DNA of 64,000 nucleotides from Glaciecola sp947496235 (GCF_050306235.1 NZ_JBLWFH010000004.1:62001-126000); one strand, 5' to 3'; numbered from the stretch's first letter, positions 1-9,560 are shown. A program made the numbers and translations. Notes: generated from the letters alone by a model not told the origin.

Positions 1-1681
1 TAGAGTTTAGATTATCATCTGTACAACCGGTGGGACGTACGGAATCCGCGCCGATGTAGGAAGATCTATGACTTACGCGAGTTGCGCGCCGTACGGAATA
101 TGAAGTACTACTTTCACCGCGTTTGCGACCGTAATACACGTCTCTACCACCATAATACATAGTAGCTTCGTATAAAGTATCCACTATTGGCGTGTAACCA
201 TTTGCACTTAGCTCATCAACTTTGCCGATCAAATGTTGCCTTACGGTAGAGGTAGTGCCAGGGGTTGCATTTCCTTCGTATTCTATGACCAATCTTACTG
301 CACCTGATGGCTTACCATTATACGAATACGCACCCCGCTTAGCATAACTGAAGTTCGACATCACAAACATCATATCGTTGTTGGGCTGCCAGCCTGGACG
401 ATTGACAATCTCTTGCACTATGCTTGTAACAGGCGGACTTTGGTAATCATTATTACGATACCAATTGGGAATATTACTCCAAGAGACCGAAGCTGCTGTT
501 TTAGCTATATTGGCCAACATATAACGCTTATATGGGTGGAAATCTTTTGGATCATCTTCTGCTGCGCCACGTATTGTCATCTGAGCGCCATTGCTAGTGG
601 CATTTTGATAGGCAGTAAATTCTAAATAGGCATTGGTAATAGTTGCACCTTGAGGTACCGCAATTTTTTTAAAACGAGTACCAATATAGGCGTTATTCCC
701 TGCATCAAAGGTAAGTTCACTTCCTGTGGATTGATAACCATTTGAACGTTCTTCAGCATTTTCATCCTGCTGGTCAACTTGATAAATGAGTCTTTCGCTG
801 ACACAGCCAGTGGCAGTTGTATCGTCATAAGTAATAATAAGTTGTGGCGCTCGACTATTTCCATCCTCGTTTGAAAAAGCGCGTCTAGAACTACTTACGT
901 CGGCACTTGTGCCTTCCAATAAAAAGCTCATATTGTTGTTACCGCACCAGTCGCCACGGTTTACGATTTCCTGTACCACGGCTGAAATATCAGGCGTTGC
1001 AATAACTTCATCCGTTAAAGGAAAACTATTGTCAGCATTCCAATTGATCACGGCGCCTGTTTTAGTTCGACTACTGATGTTATTAGTTGTGCTATCAAAG
1101 GTATTTGAATTTCCGACCGACTCACCAAAAATTCTAATTTGGCTTACGCCAGTATTTATCCCAGCGCTTGTAAATCTTATAACAGCACTGGTAATGGTGG
1201 CGCCTCTTGGAATATTAAGTTCCTGAAAGCGTAAACCTGTCCACACGGTATCTGTGCCATTTGTTAGTTCTAACTGACTATCATTTCGATACACATTACC
1301 ACCGACTTCAAAGGCATCATCACTGCCCGCGGTAACGGGTACTATAAGTTCCGGGGAAATCGATGCATCAATACCATTGATCGGAAATAATATAGGCCCA
1401 CCGTAGTCTGAAAAACGCATTAATCCTGCGTTAATGTTAGTAGCATTACCTAAAGCGGTTCGCAGTGCGTTTTGCACTTTCTGCATTCGTGATTCAATAC
1501 CATCGTCTTTAGTTCCCATAGAACCAGAGGTATCCATAATAAAAAGTACATTTGGATTGTAGGTAACAGCGGCTGACCCTGAACCTGTATAGATTTCGAG
1601 ATCATCGGCCAAAACGGTGAACGAAATCATGCTAGATAGAAATAAGGCTACAACAAATGAAAATGAACGTTTCATATTCAT
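1..1681 (-). CDS. pilY1: PilY1-like type IV pilus tip/adhesin protein, N-terminal part (cut by window edge)
   Basis: The frame is open from the ATG at 1681 to the window edge, so the C-terminal part is missing. A G-rich ribosome site (GGGGG) lies about 4-9 bases upstream; a second in-frame ATG at 1675 is an alternative start. Residues 1-25 form a signal peptide ending in VLA. A von Willebrand A domain begins with the metal-site motif D50-T-S-G-S54. The matching threonine of that site (TPIVDTLYEA) appears only near residue 497. Between them, from about 118 to 470, lie two similar stretches, each with a GLRF/GTRF...P.GATIT.A motif and a VQEIVNR motif, that look like tandem beta-sandwich (DNRLRE-like) units. 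PilY1 proteins sit at the pilus tip and control extension, adhesion and surface sensing. The gene is last in the pilV-W-X-Y1 order. Family assignment is firm; the reading of the insert is inference. Confidence 0.85.
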   Translation of the reverse strand, partial: MNMKRSFSFVVALFLSSMISFTVLADDLEIYTGSGSAAVTYNPNVLFIMDTSGSMGTKDDGIESRMQKVQNALRTALGNATNINAGLMRFSDYGGPILFPINGIDASISPELIVPVTAGSDDAFEVGGNVYRNDSQLELTNGTDTVWTGLRFQELNIPRGATITSAVIRFTSAGINTGVSQIRIFGESVGNSNTFDSTTNNISSRTKTGAVINWNADNSFPLTDEVIATPDISAVVQEIVNRGDWCGNNNMSFLLEGTSADVSSSRRAFSNEDGNSRAPQLIITYDDTTATGCVSERLIYQVDQQDENAEERSNGYQSTGSELTFDAGNNAYIGTRFKKIAVPQGATITNAYLEFTAYQNATSNGAQMTIRGAAEDDPKDFHPYKRYMLANIAKTAASVSWSNIPNWYRNNDYQSPPVTSIVQEIVNRPGWQPNNDMMFVMSNFSYAKRGAYSYNGKPSGAVRLVIEYEGNATPGTTSTVRQHLIGKVDELSANGYTPIVDTLYEATMYYGGRDVYYGRKRGESSTSYSVRRATRVSHRSSYIGADSVRPTGCTDDNLNS

Positions 1682-1693
1682 AAAAACCCCCAC

Positions 1694-2257
1694 TTAGTTA
1701 GACGCAGGTGCGAAAACAGCGGCAGATAATGTGTTTGCCACAGCATAACCACTACCATCGGCTTGACCGCATCCGCGCACTAAAAATACATGACAGTTAA
1801 TATTTGAACCGCCAATTACATTACTTGATCCTCGACAAGCTTGCTCTCTAACAAACACAGTCTTTGACCAAGAGTTTATTGCTGGGCTATCGCTATACCT
1901 TGATATCGTCGTATGTCGAGTATTGAAAGTCATACCGCTTGCGGTAGTATTGCGAGTGACTCGATTGTCATCGAAACAACTTAAATCTTCGGTCGCAAGA
2001 TCAATCGCATTTGCTTGTCTAGCTTCAGACAAGGGATCCAATAATGCAGGATCACTCAATAAACCCTCGTCTTCCGATTCAAACACAACACCTGCGATGG
2101 CAGCTTCAGCTGCATCAAATGCAAATGAACGTTTTTCTAAAGACGTTGCCATTTTAGTTTGTAGCACACTACTTGATACCGAGCTGATACCTAAAATAGT
2201 AATAGAAAGCAGAACCAATAGTGCGAACACCATAACCAACCCATGTTGCTTATTCAT
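1694..2257 (-). CDS. pilX: Type IV pilus minor pilin PilX
   Basis: A 187-residue prepilin-like protein. It has a very short leader (MNKQHG), then a hydrophobic helix of about 22 residues. The residue at +5 after the presumed prepilin-peptidase site is Phe rather than Glu, as is usual for PilX-type minor pilins. A Cys pair in the C-terminal third (CHVFLVRGC) suggests a disulfide. In the known system PilX joins PilV, PilW and the FimU/PilE-type pilins in the tip complex that primes pilus assembly and carries PilY1. Its ATG overlaps the end of pilW by 4 bases, so the two are translationally coupled, and pilY1 starts 12 bases after its stop. Confidence 0.85.
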   Translation of the reverse strand: MNKQHGLVMVFALLVLLSITILGISSVSSSVLQTKMATSLEKRSFAFDAAEAAIAGVVFESEDEGLLSDPALLDPLSEARQANAIDLATEDLSCFDDNRVTRNTTASGMTFNTRHTTISRYSDSPAINSWSKTVFVREQACRGSSNVIGGSNINCHVFLVRGCGQADGSGYAVANTLSAAVFAPASN

Positions 2258-3123
2258 GCACTCCCCTTAGCAAAGTTTTTTGCGTTTCTTAATGTAATTG
2301 TTGTTTCAAACGCCTTGTACAATCCCTTATCGGGCGCAGTGATTGTATCTTCGTTAAGTAATGTAAATTTGGCGGGTTGGTCAACGAAGCCATCGCCTTC
2401 TCCTTTTACAACAATGGCAATTCTTATCGCCACCACAAAAGCATTGTTATCCAGTGCATCTTCCAAATCACTCGCATCTATGTATTGGACCGGTCGAGTC
2501 ACACCGTCTGTGTTGTTTGGAATTGTAATGCCATACATGACTTGAAAGCTCAAAACATCGTCGACTAGCGTAAAAGCAGCATCACCATTGTTACCTACTG
2601 CGACTTTTTGTCCACGCAGAACACGACCGTCGAAGCCTCTGCATTTTAGTTTTCCATCGTCTACAAAATATTCATTTACCACAAAAAATTCTTGCTCGGC
2701 TAAGTAACCAAGTTTATAACCTCGACAATCGCGTAAACCTTGCTTTGCAATGACTAGGGTATCATTTGCACCATCGGCTCCTTGGATAGAACCTAGCGCT
2801 GGGCGATTTGCAAAATCATTGGGAATCGCCACAGCATGATTGCGAATAAACACGCCCTCTTCGGCAATATCTACAAGGCGACTTAGATTGGGATCGAGCG
2901 GATCATAGAACCCCGTCATAAGTACGTCTTGGCGAATACGCGATATTATGAAACGGCCATTCTCTTGAGCACTGGCGACTGCTTTATTTAACTTATCAGT
3001 CACGCTATTACTGACCAAAATTTTCACAATCGCAGATGCGATCATAAGCCCTAGAGCAAGCGCTATCATTAATTCAACTAAGGTCACACCTCGCTGTTTG
3101 GATATGGAAGAGTACATCCTCAT
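2254..3123 (-). CDS. pilW: Type IV pilus minor pilin PilW
   Basis: A 289-residue minor pilin. The class III signal is clear: leader MRMYSSISKQRG, cleavage after G12, then VTLVE with the conserved Glu at +5 and a long hydrophobic helix. The rest is the globular PilW domain. PilW is part of the priming/tip complex of type IV pili with PilV, PilX and PilY1. The gene overlaps pilV at its start and pilX at its end by 4 bases each, the compact layout of this operon in Pseudomonas and Alteromonadales. Confidence 0.9.
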   Translation of the reverse strand: MRMYSSISKQRGVTLVELMIALALGLMIASAIVKILVSNSVTDKLNKAVASAQENGRFIISRIRQDVLMTGFYDPLDPNLSRLVDIAEEGVFIRNHAVAIPNDFANRPALGSIQGADGANDTLVIAKQGLRDCRGYKLGYLAEQEFFVVNEYFVDDGKLKCRGFDGRVLRGQKVAVGNNGDAAFTLVDDVLSFQVMYGITIPNNTDGVTRPVQYIDASDLEDALDNNAFVVAIRIAIVVKGEGDGFVDQPAKFTLLNEDTITAPDKGLYKAFETTITLRNAKNFAKGSA

Positions 3124-3749
3124 AATAAAATCTCCACCACCACACAGTCGTAGTCGTCAGAACCATCTGAATTACATGCACTATTGGCAATTCGGTCTTG
3201 ATTTTGCCAACTTGGTGCTGGCCATTTCACCATAATTTGTTGAATAGAACCGGCAGTACAGCTATCAGCATCAGTATCATCTTTGTCAGAACAATTAACA
3301 GAAATTGTTGCCGCTGGATTAGAAGCAACGGTAGCGCAAGACATTTGATAGGCATCGAACACGGCAAAGTCGCTAGCACTGCATTCACCAGTTAAACAAT
3401 TTGGGACATCAGCGGGAATAGATAAACAGAAACAGTTGTAATCAGAAGCGCTGGAACCACAACTTAAGTTATTGAAGTTGTAGTTATTCGCATTGTAGTA
3501 AGCATTGTCAACGATAAAGCCATCAGTTACGTCTGATGCACTAACACTAGCTCTCAAGCGTTCAGCCATTTGCTGGGTTACCATAACAGCCTGAGTTCTC
3601 GACATTGCATTCTTATTTGAAAAGGATCCAATAAATTGCATTGATACAACACCCAACAATCCAATCGAAAGCACAAACAATGTCACCAAGACTTCTATCA
3701 TGGTGATGCCTTTTTGATGCTGTACCAATTTTCTTTTTGCTATTTTCAT
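3120..3749 (-). CDS. pilV: Type IV pilus modification/minor pilin PilV
   Basis: A 209-residue prepilin. I use the ATG at 3749, which gives a normal 14-residue leader (ending HQKG) before ITMIE with Glu at +5; the frame is open upstream to a GTG at 3773, but that would make an odd leader. The region after the N-terminal helix contains the QQMAERLRA stretch typical of the PilV family. Eight or more Cys in the globular part suggest several disulfides. PilV is the first of the four minor-pilin genes. No fimT/fimU-like gene is visible between it and ispH, where some relatives carry one. Confidence 0.85.
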   Translation of the reverse strand: MKIAKRKLVQHQKGITMIEVLVTLFVLSIGLLGVVSMQFIGSFSNKNAMSRTQAVMVTQQMAERLRASVSASDVTDGFIVDNAYYNANNYNFNNLSCGSSASDYNCFCLSIPADVPNCLTGECSASDFAVFDAYQMSCATVASNPAATISVNCSDKDDTDADSCTAGSIQQIMVKWPAPSWQNQDRIANSACNSDGSDDYDCVVVEILL

Positions 3750-3883
3750 GCTGATACCAATTACTATTGCCACGAAACCACTTTATTATGGAATCGGCAA
3801 GATTTGGTTATTCAGTATGAGTCTAACGTATATATTTGGAAAAAATACTGTACTGAAGAATAGATTGAAAAATAACAATAGGT

Positions 3884-3915
3884 AATAAAATCAGATAGAT
3901 GAGATATCTATCTGA
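3884..3915 (-). terminator. Rho-independent terminator after ispH
   Basis: A perfect 10-bp stem (TCAGATAGAT / ATCTATCTGA) with a 5-base loop at 3891-3915 is followed on the minus strand by TTTTATTA. It lies 15 bases past the ispH stop and would separate the isoprenoid/lipoprotein operon from the pilin genes. The stem is AT-rich, so it may be leaky. Confidence 0.6.
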
Positions 3916-3930
3916 CTTTATATGAGATAT

Positions 3931-4875
3931 TTAGGAAACTTGTTTTATACGTAATTCTTTTGGCACTGCAAATTCGATACTTTCTTCGCGACCTTGACGT
4001 TCAGTAGCCTTGCTGGCTCCCCATTCAAGTAATTTATCAACCACGCCTTGCACTAGCACCTCTGGCGCAGAAGCTCCCGCAGTGACCCCCACATTAGAAT
4101 TTTCTGTAAACCAGTCCTGTTTTATGCAGTCTTTATCGGCAATCAGATAAGCAGTTGATCCCATCTTCTCTGCAAGCTCTCGCAATCGGTTTGAATTGGA
4201 ACTGTTTTGCGCGCCCACTACCAAAATTACATCACAATCCTTTGCCAGCTCTCTTATGGCATCTTGACGATTTTGGGTAGCGTAACAAATGTCATCCTTG
4301 CGCGGACCATCTATAGCAGGAAATTTTTCTCTTAGAGCTTCGATAACTTCCGCAGTATCGTCAACTGACAAAGTTGTTTGGCTACAGTAATAAAGTTCTT
4401 TAGGATTTTTTACTTCCAAGGTTGCAACGTCACTGGTAGATTCAACCAGATAAATGCCACCCTCAGGATTGTCATATTGTCCCATGGTCCCCTCGACTTC
4501 AGGATGACCATGATGCCCAATTAATACGCACTCAGTCCCTTTTTTACTGGCGCGCATAACTTCCATATGCACTTTAGTGACTAACGGACAGGTGGCATCG
4601 AAAATTTTAAGTCCTCTTGCTTCAGCTTCTTGTCGAACCGCTTGAGAAACGCCGTGAGCAGAGAAAATCACGATATTATCGTCAGGAATTTCATTCAGTT
4701 GATCGACAAAGATAGCACCTCTTTGTTTTAAGCCTTCTACCACAAAGCGGTTATGCACCACTTCATGACGCACATAAATCGGTGGTTCGAAAATTTCTAA
4801 CGCTCGTTCCACTATAGTAATGGCGCGGTCTACGCCTGCACAGAAGCCTCTCGGATTTGCTAAATGAATATCCAC
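3931..4875 (-). CDS. ispH: 4-hydroxy-3-methylbut-2-enyl diphosphate reductase
   Basis: A 314-residue IspH (LytB). This cytoplasmic iron-sulfur enzyme performs the last step of the MEP pathway, making IPP and DMAPP from HMBPP. The three cluster-binding cysteines are at C12 (NPRGFC), C96 (DATCPLV) and C197 (ICYATQNRQ), the same numbers as in E. coli. FSAHGVSQ and HHGHPEVEG are also present. It is the last gene of the ribF-ileS-lspA-fkpB-ispH chain, starting 5 bases after the fkpB stop, the same order as in E. coli. Confidence 0.97.
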   Translation of the reverse strand: MDIHLANPRGFCAGVDRAITIVERALEIFEPPIYVRHEVVHNRFVVEGLKQRGAIFVDQLNEIPDDNIVIFSAHGVSQAVRQEAEARGLKIFDATCPLVTKVHMEVMRASKKGTECVLIGHHGHPEVEGTMGQYDNPEGGIYLVESTSDVATLEVKNPKELYYCSQTTLSVDDTAEVIEALREKFPAIDGPRKDDICYATQNRQDAIRELAKDCDVILVVGAQNSSNSNRLRELAEKMGSTAYLIADKDCIKQDWFTENSNVGVTAGASAPEVLVQGVVDKLLEWGASKATERQGREESIEFAVPKELRIKQVS

Positions 4876-4880
4876 AATTA

Positions 4881-5321
4881 TTACCTTACGTCGATGATTT
4901 CAACATCAAATATTACATCTTGCCCAGCTAACGGATGATTAAAATCAACCGTTACGGAATGCCCAGCAACGCTTCGAATGATACCCGGTAGTTCAGAACC
5001 ATCAGGTTGAGCAAAGCCCATAATCATACCTTCTTGTAAGTCAGCATCCGCTGGAAATTTAGTTCTATCTACATGATAGATATTATCGGGATTTGGCATG
5101 CCAAACGCATCATTTGCCGCTATTTCGAAAGATTTTGATTCACCTTTCTTCAAACCGCGCAAGCAATTTTCGAAGTTGACCGTCAGGCTTCCATCCCCCA
5201 TTACCATCTTAGCAGGCTTTTTACCCACTCTGGTACTATCGACAGCTGAACCATCTTTTAGTTTGAGATCAAAATGCAAAATCACTTCACTGGCATCGCC
5301 AATCACAGGCTCACTACTCAC
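4881..5321 (-). CDS. fkpB: FKBP-type peptidyl-prolyl isomerase (SlpA-like)
   Basis: A 146-residue FKBP of the short SlyD/SlpA class, a cytoplasmic prolyl isomerase and folding helper. Recognisable parts are the N-terminal half-domain (HFDLKLKDGSAVDST), an inserted-flap region around NPDNIYHVDRTKFP, and the closing VDFNHPLAG. The start is a GTG inside the last codons of lspA (8-base overlap), with GAGG about 9 bases upstream. A longer frame to 5354 exists but would put 11 extra residues inside lspA. Position between lspA and ispH is conserved in gammaproteobacteria. Confidence 0.92.
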   Translation of the reverse strand: MSSEPVIGDASEVILHFDLKLKDGSAVDSTRVGKKPAKMVMGDGSLTVNFENCLRGLKKGESKSFEIAANDAFGMPNPDNIYHVDRTKFPADADLQEGMIMGFAQPDGSELPGIIRSVAGHSVTVDFNHPLAGQDVIFDVEIIDVR

Positions 5322-5811
5322 TTTGTGTATCCTCTTTGTTTGTAAACATATCAATGATCAACAGTACTGCTCCAATAAAAATTACTGAATCTGCCACATT
5401 AAATGCCGGCCAATGAGAATTACCTATATAAAAATCCAAGAAATCGATCACATACCCATGCAAAACACGGTCAATAAAGTTTCCTAATGCTCCTCCCAAA
5501 ATAAAGGAAAAAGCAATGGGTAATAGATTTTGCTCTTTAGGCGTTTTCTTCAACCACCAAACAATCAGAATACTAACCGCTAAGGCAATTCCGCCTAAAA
5601 AGTAACGTTGCCAGCCGCCCGCATCGTACAAAATACTAAAAGCTGCACCATAGTTATGCACGTATGTTAAATTGAAAAATGGCAAAATTTGAATCGATTG
5701 AGACAGCTCCATCTGTGCTACCACTGCATGTTTGGACCACTGGTCTAATACTAATGCAATCAGACTGATCCAAAGATAACGCAATCCAGTGTCTTGAAAT
5801 ACCTTAAGCAT
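5314..5811 (-). CDS. lspA: Lipoprotein signal peptidase (signal peptidase II)
   Basis: A 165-residue inner-membrane aspartyl protease that removes signal peptides from diacylglyceryl-modified prolipoproteins. It has four hydrophobic segments and the catalytic aspartates D114 (GNFIDR) and D141 (FNVADS). These match the residue numbers of characterised LspA proteins when the ATG at 5811 is used, which is why I prefer it over the upstream ATG at 5829. The start overlaps the end of ileS by 8 bases, and the stop overlaps the fkpB start. Confidence 0.95.
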   Translation of the reverse strand: MLKVFQDTGLRYLWISLIALVLDQWSKHAVVAQMELSQSIQILPFFNLTYVHNYGAAFSILYDAGGWQRYFLGGIALAVSILIVWWLKKTPKEQNLLPIAFSFILGGALGNFIDRVLHGYVIDFLDFYIGNSHWPAFNVADSVIFIGAVLLIIDMFTNKEDTQSE

Positions 5812-8617
5812 ATAGTCTAGTTTCCCCATCTCCGTCGACGTTTACCACACAACGATGACACAATTCTGGATGCTCAGGTTCGTTGCCAACATCAGTCGTA
5901 AAATGCCAACAACGTGCGCATTTAGTACCTTCAGCTTTTTCTACTAGTACAGCGGCTTTGAGTTCAGGGTCTTCAGCTAAATCTTCAGGTTTCGCTGATA
6001 AAGGACTAATTTGCACTTCAGAGGTAATCAGTACAAACCTTAGTTCATCTTCTAATTTTGCAAGTTCTGACATTAGCTCATCATTTACAAACAAGTGGAC
6101 GCGGGCTGCCAATGAACCACCAATCACTTTTTGGTTTCTTGCCTGTTCCAATGCGCTATTGACGAGGGTTTTAACTTGCAAAATACGTTGCCAGTACGCA
6201 TTTGGTAAGGCTGGAGAAACTTGTGGGAATCCATCGTACCATTGACTGGTGAAAACAAATTCGTCTCTTTGCCCAGGCATCACTTCCCACACTTCTTGAG
6301 CAGTAAAGCTCATAACTGGCGCCATCCATCGTACAAGGGCTTCCACAATGTGATAAAGAGCCGTTTGGCAGCTTCTTCGGGCTAAACTGTCGCCTTTTGC
6401 TGTGTATTGTCTATCTTTGATGATATCCAAATAAAAACTACCCAGCTCTATAGAACAAAATTGCGTGAGTTTTTGACTCACACCTAGCATGTCATATGCT
6501 TCATAAGCTTGTAGAATCTCTTCCTGAACTAATTTTGTTCTTTCAATGATCCAGGCATCAAGTGCGACTAACTCCTCAACTGGTACAAGATCTTTTGCAG
6601 GATCGAATCCATTCAAGTTCGCCAACAAGAAACGACAAGTATTTCGAATTCTACGATAAGCATCTGCTGCCCGTTTAAGTATTTCATCACTTACGGTCAT
6701 TTCGCCTCTATAGTCGGTTGAGGCCGTCCATAAACGCAAAATATCAGCACCCAGTTTATTGGTAACTTCTTGTGGCGCAATGACATTACCTAAAGATTTA
6801 GACATTTTGCGCCCTTCTGCATCCACGGTAAATCCATGGGTCAACACTTGTTTGTAAGGGGCACGTCCGTGCATTGCGACTGAAGACATTAGGGATGACA
6901 TAAACCAACCTCGGTGCTGATCTGAACCTTCTAAATATAAATCTGCACTGGCAGGAATATCAGCTCTTTGATCAACCACAAAAAAGTGAGTTACACCAGA
7001 ATCAAACCAAACATCTAGGGTATCAGGGACTTTTTCGTAATCTTGCGCATCGCTACCTAGGAGAGATTCAACAGACATATCAAACCATGCCTGAATCCCC
7101 TCTTTCTCAATAGCTTGAGCGACCTTTTCCATTATTTCAGAACTGTCCGGATGAATCTCACCGGTTTCTTTATGAATCAATAATGCTATAGGAACGCCCC
7201 AAGTTCTTTGGCGTGAAATACACCAATCTGGACGTTGCTCAACCATGCTTCTTATGCGGTTTTCGCCCCACTCAGGGATCCATTGAGTTTTCCCAATCTC
7301 ATCTAAGGAAGCTTGGCGTAGTCCTTTTTTATCCATACTCACGAACCATTGCGGTGTTGCACGGAAAATAATAGGCGTTTTATGGCGCCAACAATGTGGG
7401 TAACTGTGTAAGTATTTTTCATTTAATACTAGTGCGCCCACTTCGTCTAATTTGCTGACAATATTCGCGTTAGCTTTAAATACATGTTGCCCGGCAAATA
7501 ATGGCGTATTATCCAAGTACACCCCGTTACTTCCCACTGGGTTATAGACCTCAATGTTATATTCTTTACCTACATTAAAGTCATCAACACCATGCGCAGG
7601 CGCTGTATGCACACAGCCCGTACCCGATTCAGTAGTAACGTGTGCTCCTAAGATTAACGGCACCTGAATATCAAGTAATGGATGTTGTAGTTTAACGAGC
7701 TCAAGATTTTTGCCCAGCGTTTCCGCCACTATGTTGACATCTGATGCTGCGTATCTTTTTGCACAGGAGTCAACCAAGTCAGTAGCAAGTACGAAGGTTC
7801 GCTTACCTGCTGACAAGGTCATTTCGACTAGGCTGTAGCTCAATTCAGGATGTATACTTACCGCTCTATTTGCAGGAATTGTCCATGGTGTTGTCGTCCA
7901 AATGACTACAGCTGCATCAGCCACTTCTGGATGATTATCAAATGCTTTAGCCGCACCTGCGACATCAGCAAAAGCAAATGCTACATCGATTGCAGGAGAC
8001 TCTTTATCTTTATATTCAACTTCAGCTTCAGCCAGTGCAGAGCCACAATCGGTACACCAATGTACAGGTTTAAAACCTTTTTCTAAATGACCAGAAGTGA
8101 CAATTTTTGCAAGCGCTCGTACTATGTCAGCTTCCGATTTAAAATCCATGGTCTTATACGGATTTTGCCAATTACCTAGCACACCCAAACGGATAAAATC
8201 GTTACGTTGACCATCAATCTGTTGTTCCGCGTAAGCGCGACATTTTTGTCTAAACTCAGCGACACTTACTTTGACACCGGGTTTACCGACTTTCTTCTCT
8301 ACCATTAATTCGATAGGAAGACCGTGACAATCCCAGCCAGGAACATAAGGAGAATCAAACCCAGACAAAGTTTTAGATTTAACAATGATATCTTTTAGAA
8401 TTTTATTAACCGCGTGACCAATATGAATACTGCCATTTGCATAGGGAGGTCCATCATGCAAAATGAAAGGTTTTTTACCTTTGCGAGATTGGCGAATAAC
8501 TTCATACAGATCTTTTTTCTGCCAACTTTTCAGCATTTCTGGTTCGCGCTGCGCGAGATTCCCGCGCATAGGAAACGCTGTTTCAGGTAAATTAAGTGTT
8601 GATTTATAATCACTCAT
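5804..8617 (-). CDS. ileS: Isoleucyl-tRNA synthetase
   Basis: A 937-residue class I aminoacyl-tRNA synthetase (E. coli: 938). The HIGH signature is at 65-68, KMSKS near residue 600, and the C-terminal zinc site uses C900, C903, C920 and C923 (CARC...CHRC). The central region carries the editing (CP1) domain. The ATG at 8617 (MSDYKSTL) is the start: it overlaps the ribF stop by 8 bases, and a longer frame to 8671 would lie within ribF. The order ribF-ileS-lspA is conserved and suggests one transcript. Confidence 0.97.
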   Translation of the reverse strand: MSDYKSTLNLPETAFPMRGNLAQREPEMLKSWQKKDLYEVIRQSRKGKKPFILHDGPPYANGSIHIGHAVNKILKDIIVKSKTLSGFDSPYVPGWDCHGLPIELMVEKKVGKPGVKVSVAEFRQKCRAYAEQQIDGQRNDFIRLGVLGNWQNPYKTMDFKSEADIVRALAKIVTSGHLEKGFKPVHWCTDCGSALAEAEVEYKDKESPAIDVAFAFADVAGAAKAFDNHPEVADAAVVIWTTTPWTIPANRAVSIHPELSYSLVEMTLSAGKRTFVLATDLVDSCAKRYAASDVNIVAETLGKNLELVKLQHPLLDIQVPLILGAHVTTESGTGCVHTAPAHGVDDFNVGKEYNIEVYNPVGSNGVYLDNTPLFAGQHVFKANANIVSKLDEVGALVLNEKYLHSYPHCWRHKTPIIFRATPQWFVSMDKKGLRQASLDEIGKTQWIPEWGENRIRSMVEQRPDWCISRQRTWGVPIALLIHKETGEIHPDSSEIMEKVAQAIEKEGIQAWFDMSVESLLGSDAQDYEKVPDTLDVWFDSGVTHFFVVDQRADIPASADLYLEGSDQHRGWFMSSLMSSVAMHGRAPYKQVLTHGFTVDAEGRKMSKSLGNVIAPQEVTNKLGADILRLWTASTDYRGEMTVSDEILKRAADAYRRIRNTCRFLLANLNGFDPAKDLVPVEELVALDAWIIERTKLVQEEILQAYEAYDMLGVSQKLTQFCSIELGSFYLDIIKDRQYTAKGDSLARRSCQTALYHIVEALVRWMAPVMSFTAQEVWEVMPGQRDEFVFTSQWYDGFPQVSPALPNAYWQRILQVKTLVNSALEQARNQKVIGGSLAARVHLFVNDELMSELAKLEDELRFVLITSEVQISPLSAKPEDLAEDPELKAAVLVEKAEGTKCARCWHFTTDVGNEPEHPELCHRCVVNVDGDGETRLYA

Positions 8618-9560
8618 ATTGGTTTCCGTTATTATATTTATGTTGAAACAAGTCTCTCGCTTGTTTCGCATCTAATTCGATTTGTGTTTTTAACTGTTCA
8701 AAACTGTCGAACTTCATTTCGTCTCGTAGTTTGCCCCAAAATTCTACCGTCATATGTTTGCCATACAGATCCCCAGAAAAATCAAATATATGGGTTTCTA
8801 ATTGCAATCTCTGGCCTAACAATGTGGGTCTCACCCCCAAATTCGCAACCCCTTGATACCGATTCCCGTCAATTCTAGCGGTAACAGCGAAAACTCCTGA
8901 GACCGGAGCTTTTTGTTTTTTGATGACAATATTAGCTGTAGGAAAACCGATGGTTCTTCCGTTTTTTTCACCGTGCACAACTTTCCCAGAAAGTGCATAA
9001 GGGCGACCTAGCATAGATTTAGCGTAGGCAAAATCATCGTTCGCTAAAGCTCTTCGAATCTCAGTTGACGAAATTCGACAATCATCTAAACGATAACTTT
9101 GTGTGCTGACAACTTTAAATCCAGAGTTTTCACCAGAAGATTGTAAAAAAGCAAAGTCTCCCTTTCGCTTGTATCCAAATTTAAAATCATCTCCGACAAC
9201 CAAGAACTGCACACCTAGTTTTTCAACCAATAAATGTTGCACAAATTCTGTAGGGGATTGTTTTGAAAATGTTTCGTCAAAACGTACACATATCAGGCGT
9301 TCTATCCCTATTTGATCAAGCAACACAAATTTATCTCTTAGAGTAGATAATCGCGCAGGCGCAAGTTCTGGCGCAAAATACTCCTCGGGTTGAGGTTCAA
9401 ACACCATTACCGCCGCAGGCACCCCTAGCTCTCGCGCTTTCTTTACTAAACTATCTAGCACTGCACGATGCCCAAAATGAACGCCGTCGAACTTACCTAT
9501 AGTAAGTACACAGCCATGATGTTCAGGTTTAATATTTTGAATACCGCGGATCAGTAACAC
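8610..9560 (-). CDS. ribF: Bifunctional riboflavin kinase / FAD synthetase
   Basis: A 316-residue two-domain enzyme that makes FMN and then FAD from riboflavin. The N-terminal nucleotidyltransferase domain has GKFDGVHFGH at 22-31 and the SSTEIRRAL motif. The C-terminal flavokinase domain has GRTIGFPTANI and GVANLGVRPT. It is the first gene of the chain to ispH; a candidate promoter lies about 75 bases upstream of the start. Confidence 0.96.
   Translation of the reverse strand: MLLIRGIQNIKPEHHGCVLTIGKFDGVHFGHRAVLDSLVKKARELGVPAAVMVFEPQPEEYFAPELAPARLSTLRDKFVLLDQIGIERLICVRFDETFSKQSPTEFVQHLLVEKLGVQFLVVGDDFKFGYKRKGDFAFLQSSGENSGFKVVSTQSYRLDDCRISSTEIRRALANDDFAYAKSMLGRPYALSGKVVHGEKNGRTIGFPTANIVIKKQKAPVSGVFAVTARIDGNRYQGVANLGVRPTLLGQRLQLETHIFDFSGDLYGKHMTVEFWGKLRDEMKFDSFEQLKTQIELDAKQARDLFQHKYNNGNQYE

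Noticed and set aside
1923..2270. 115-codon plus-strand frame opposite pilX
   Set aside because: Antisense shadow of a well-supported gene; low-complexity Ser/Asn/Ala content.
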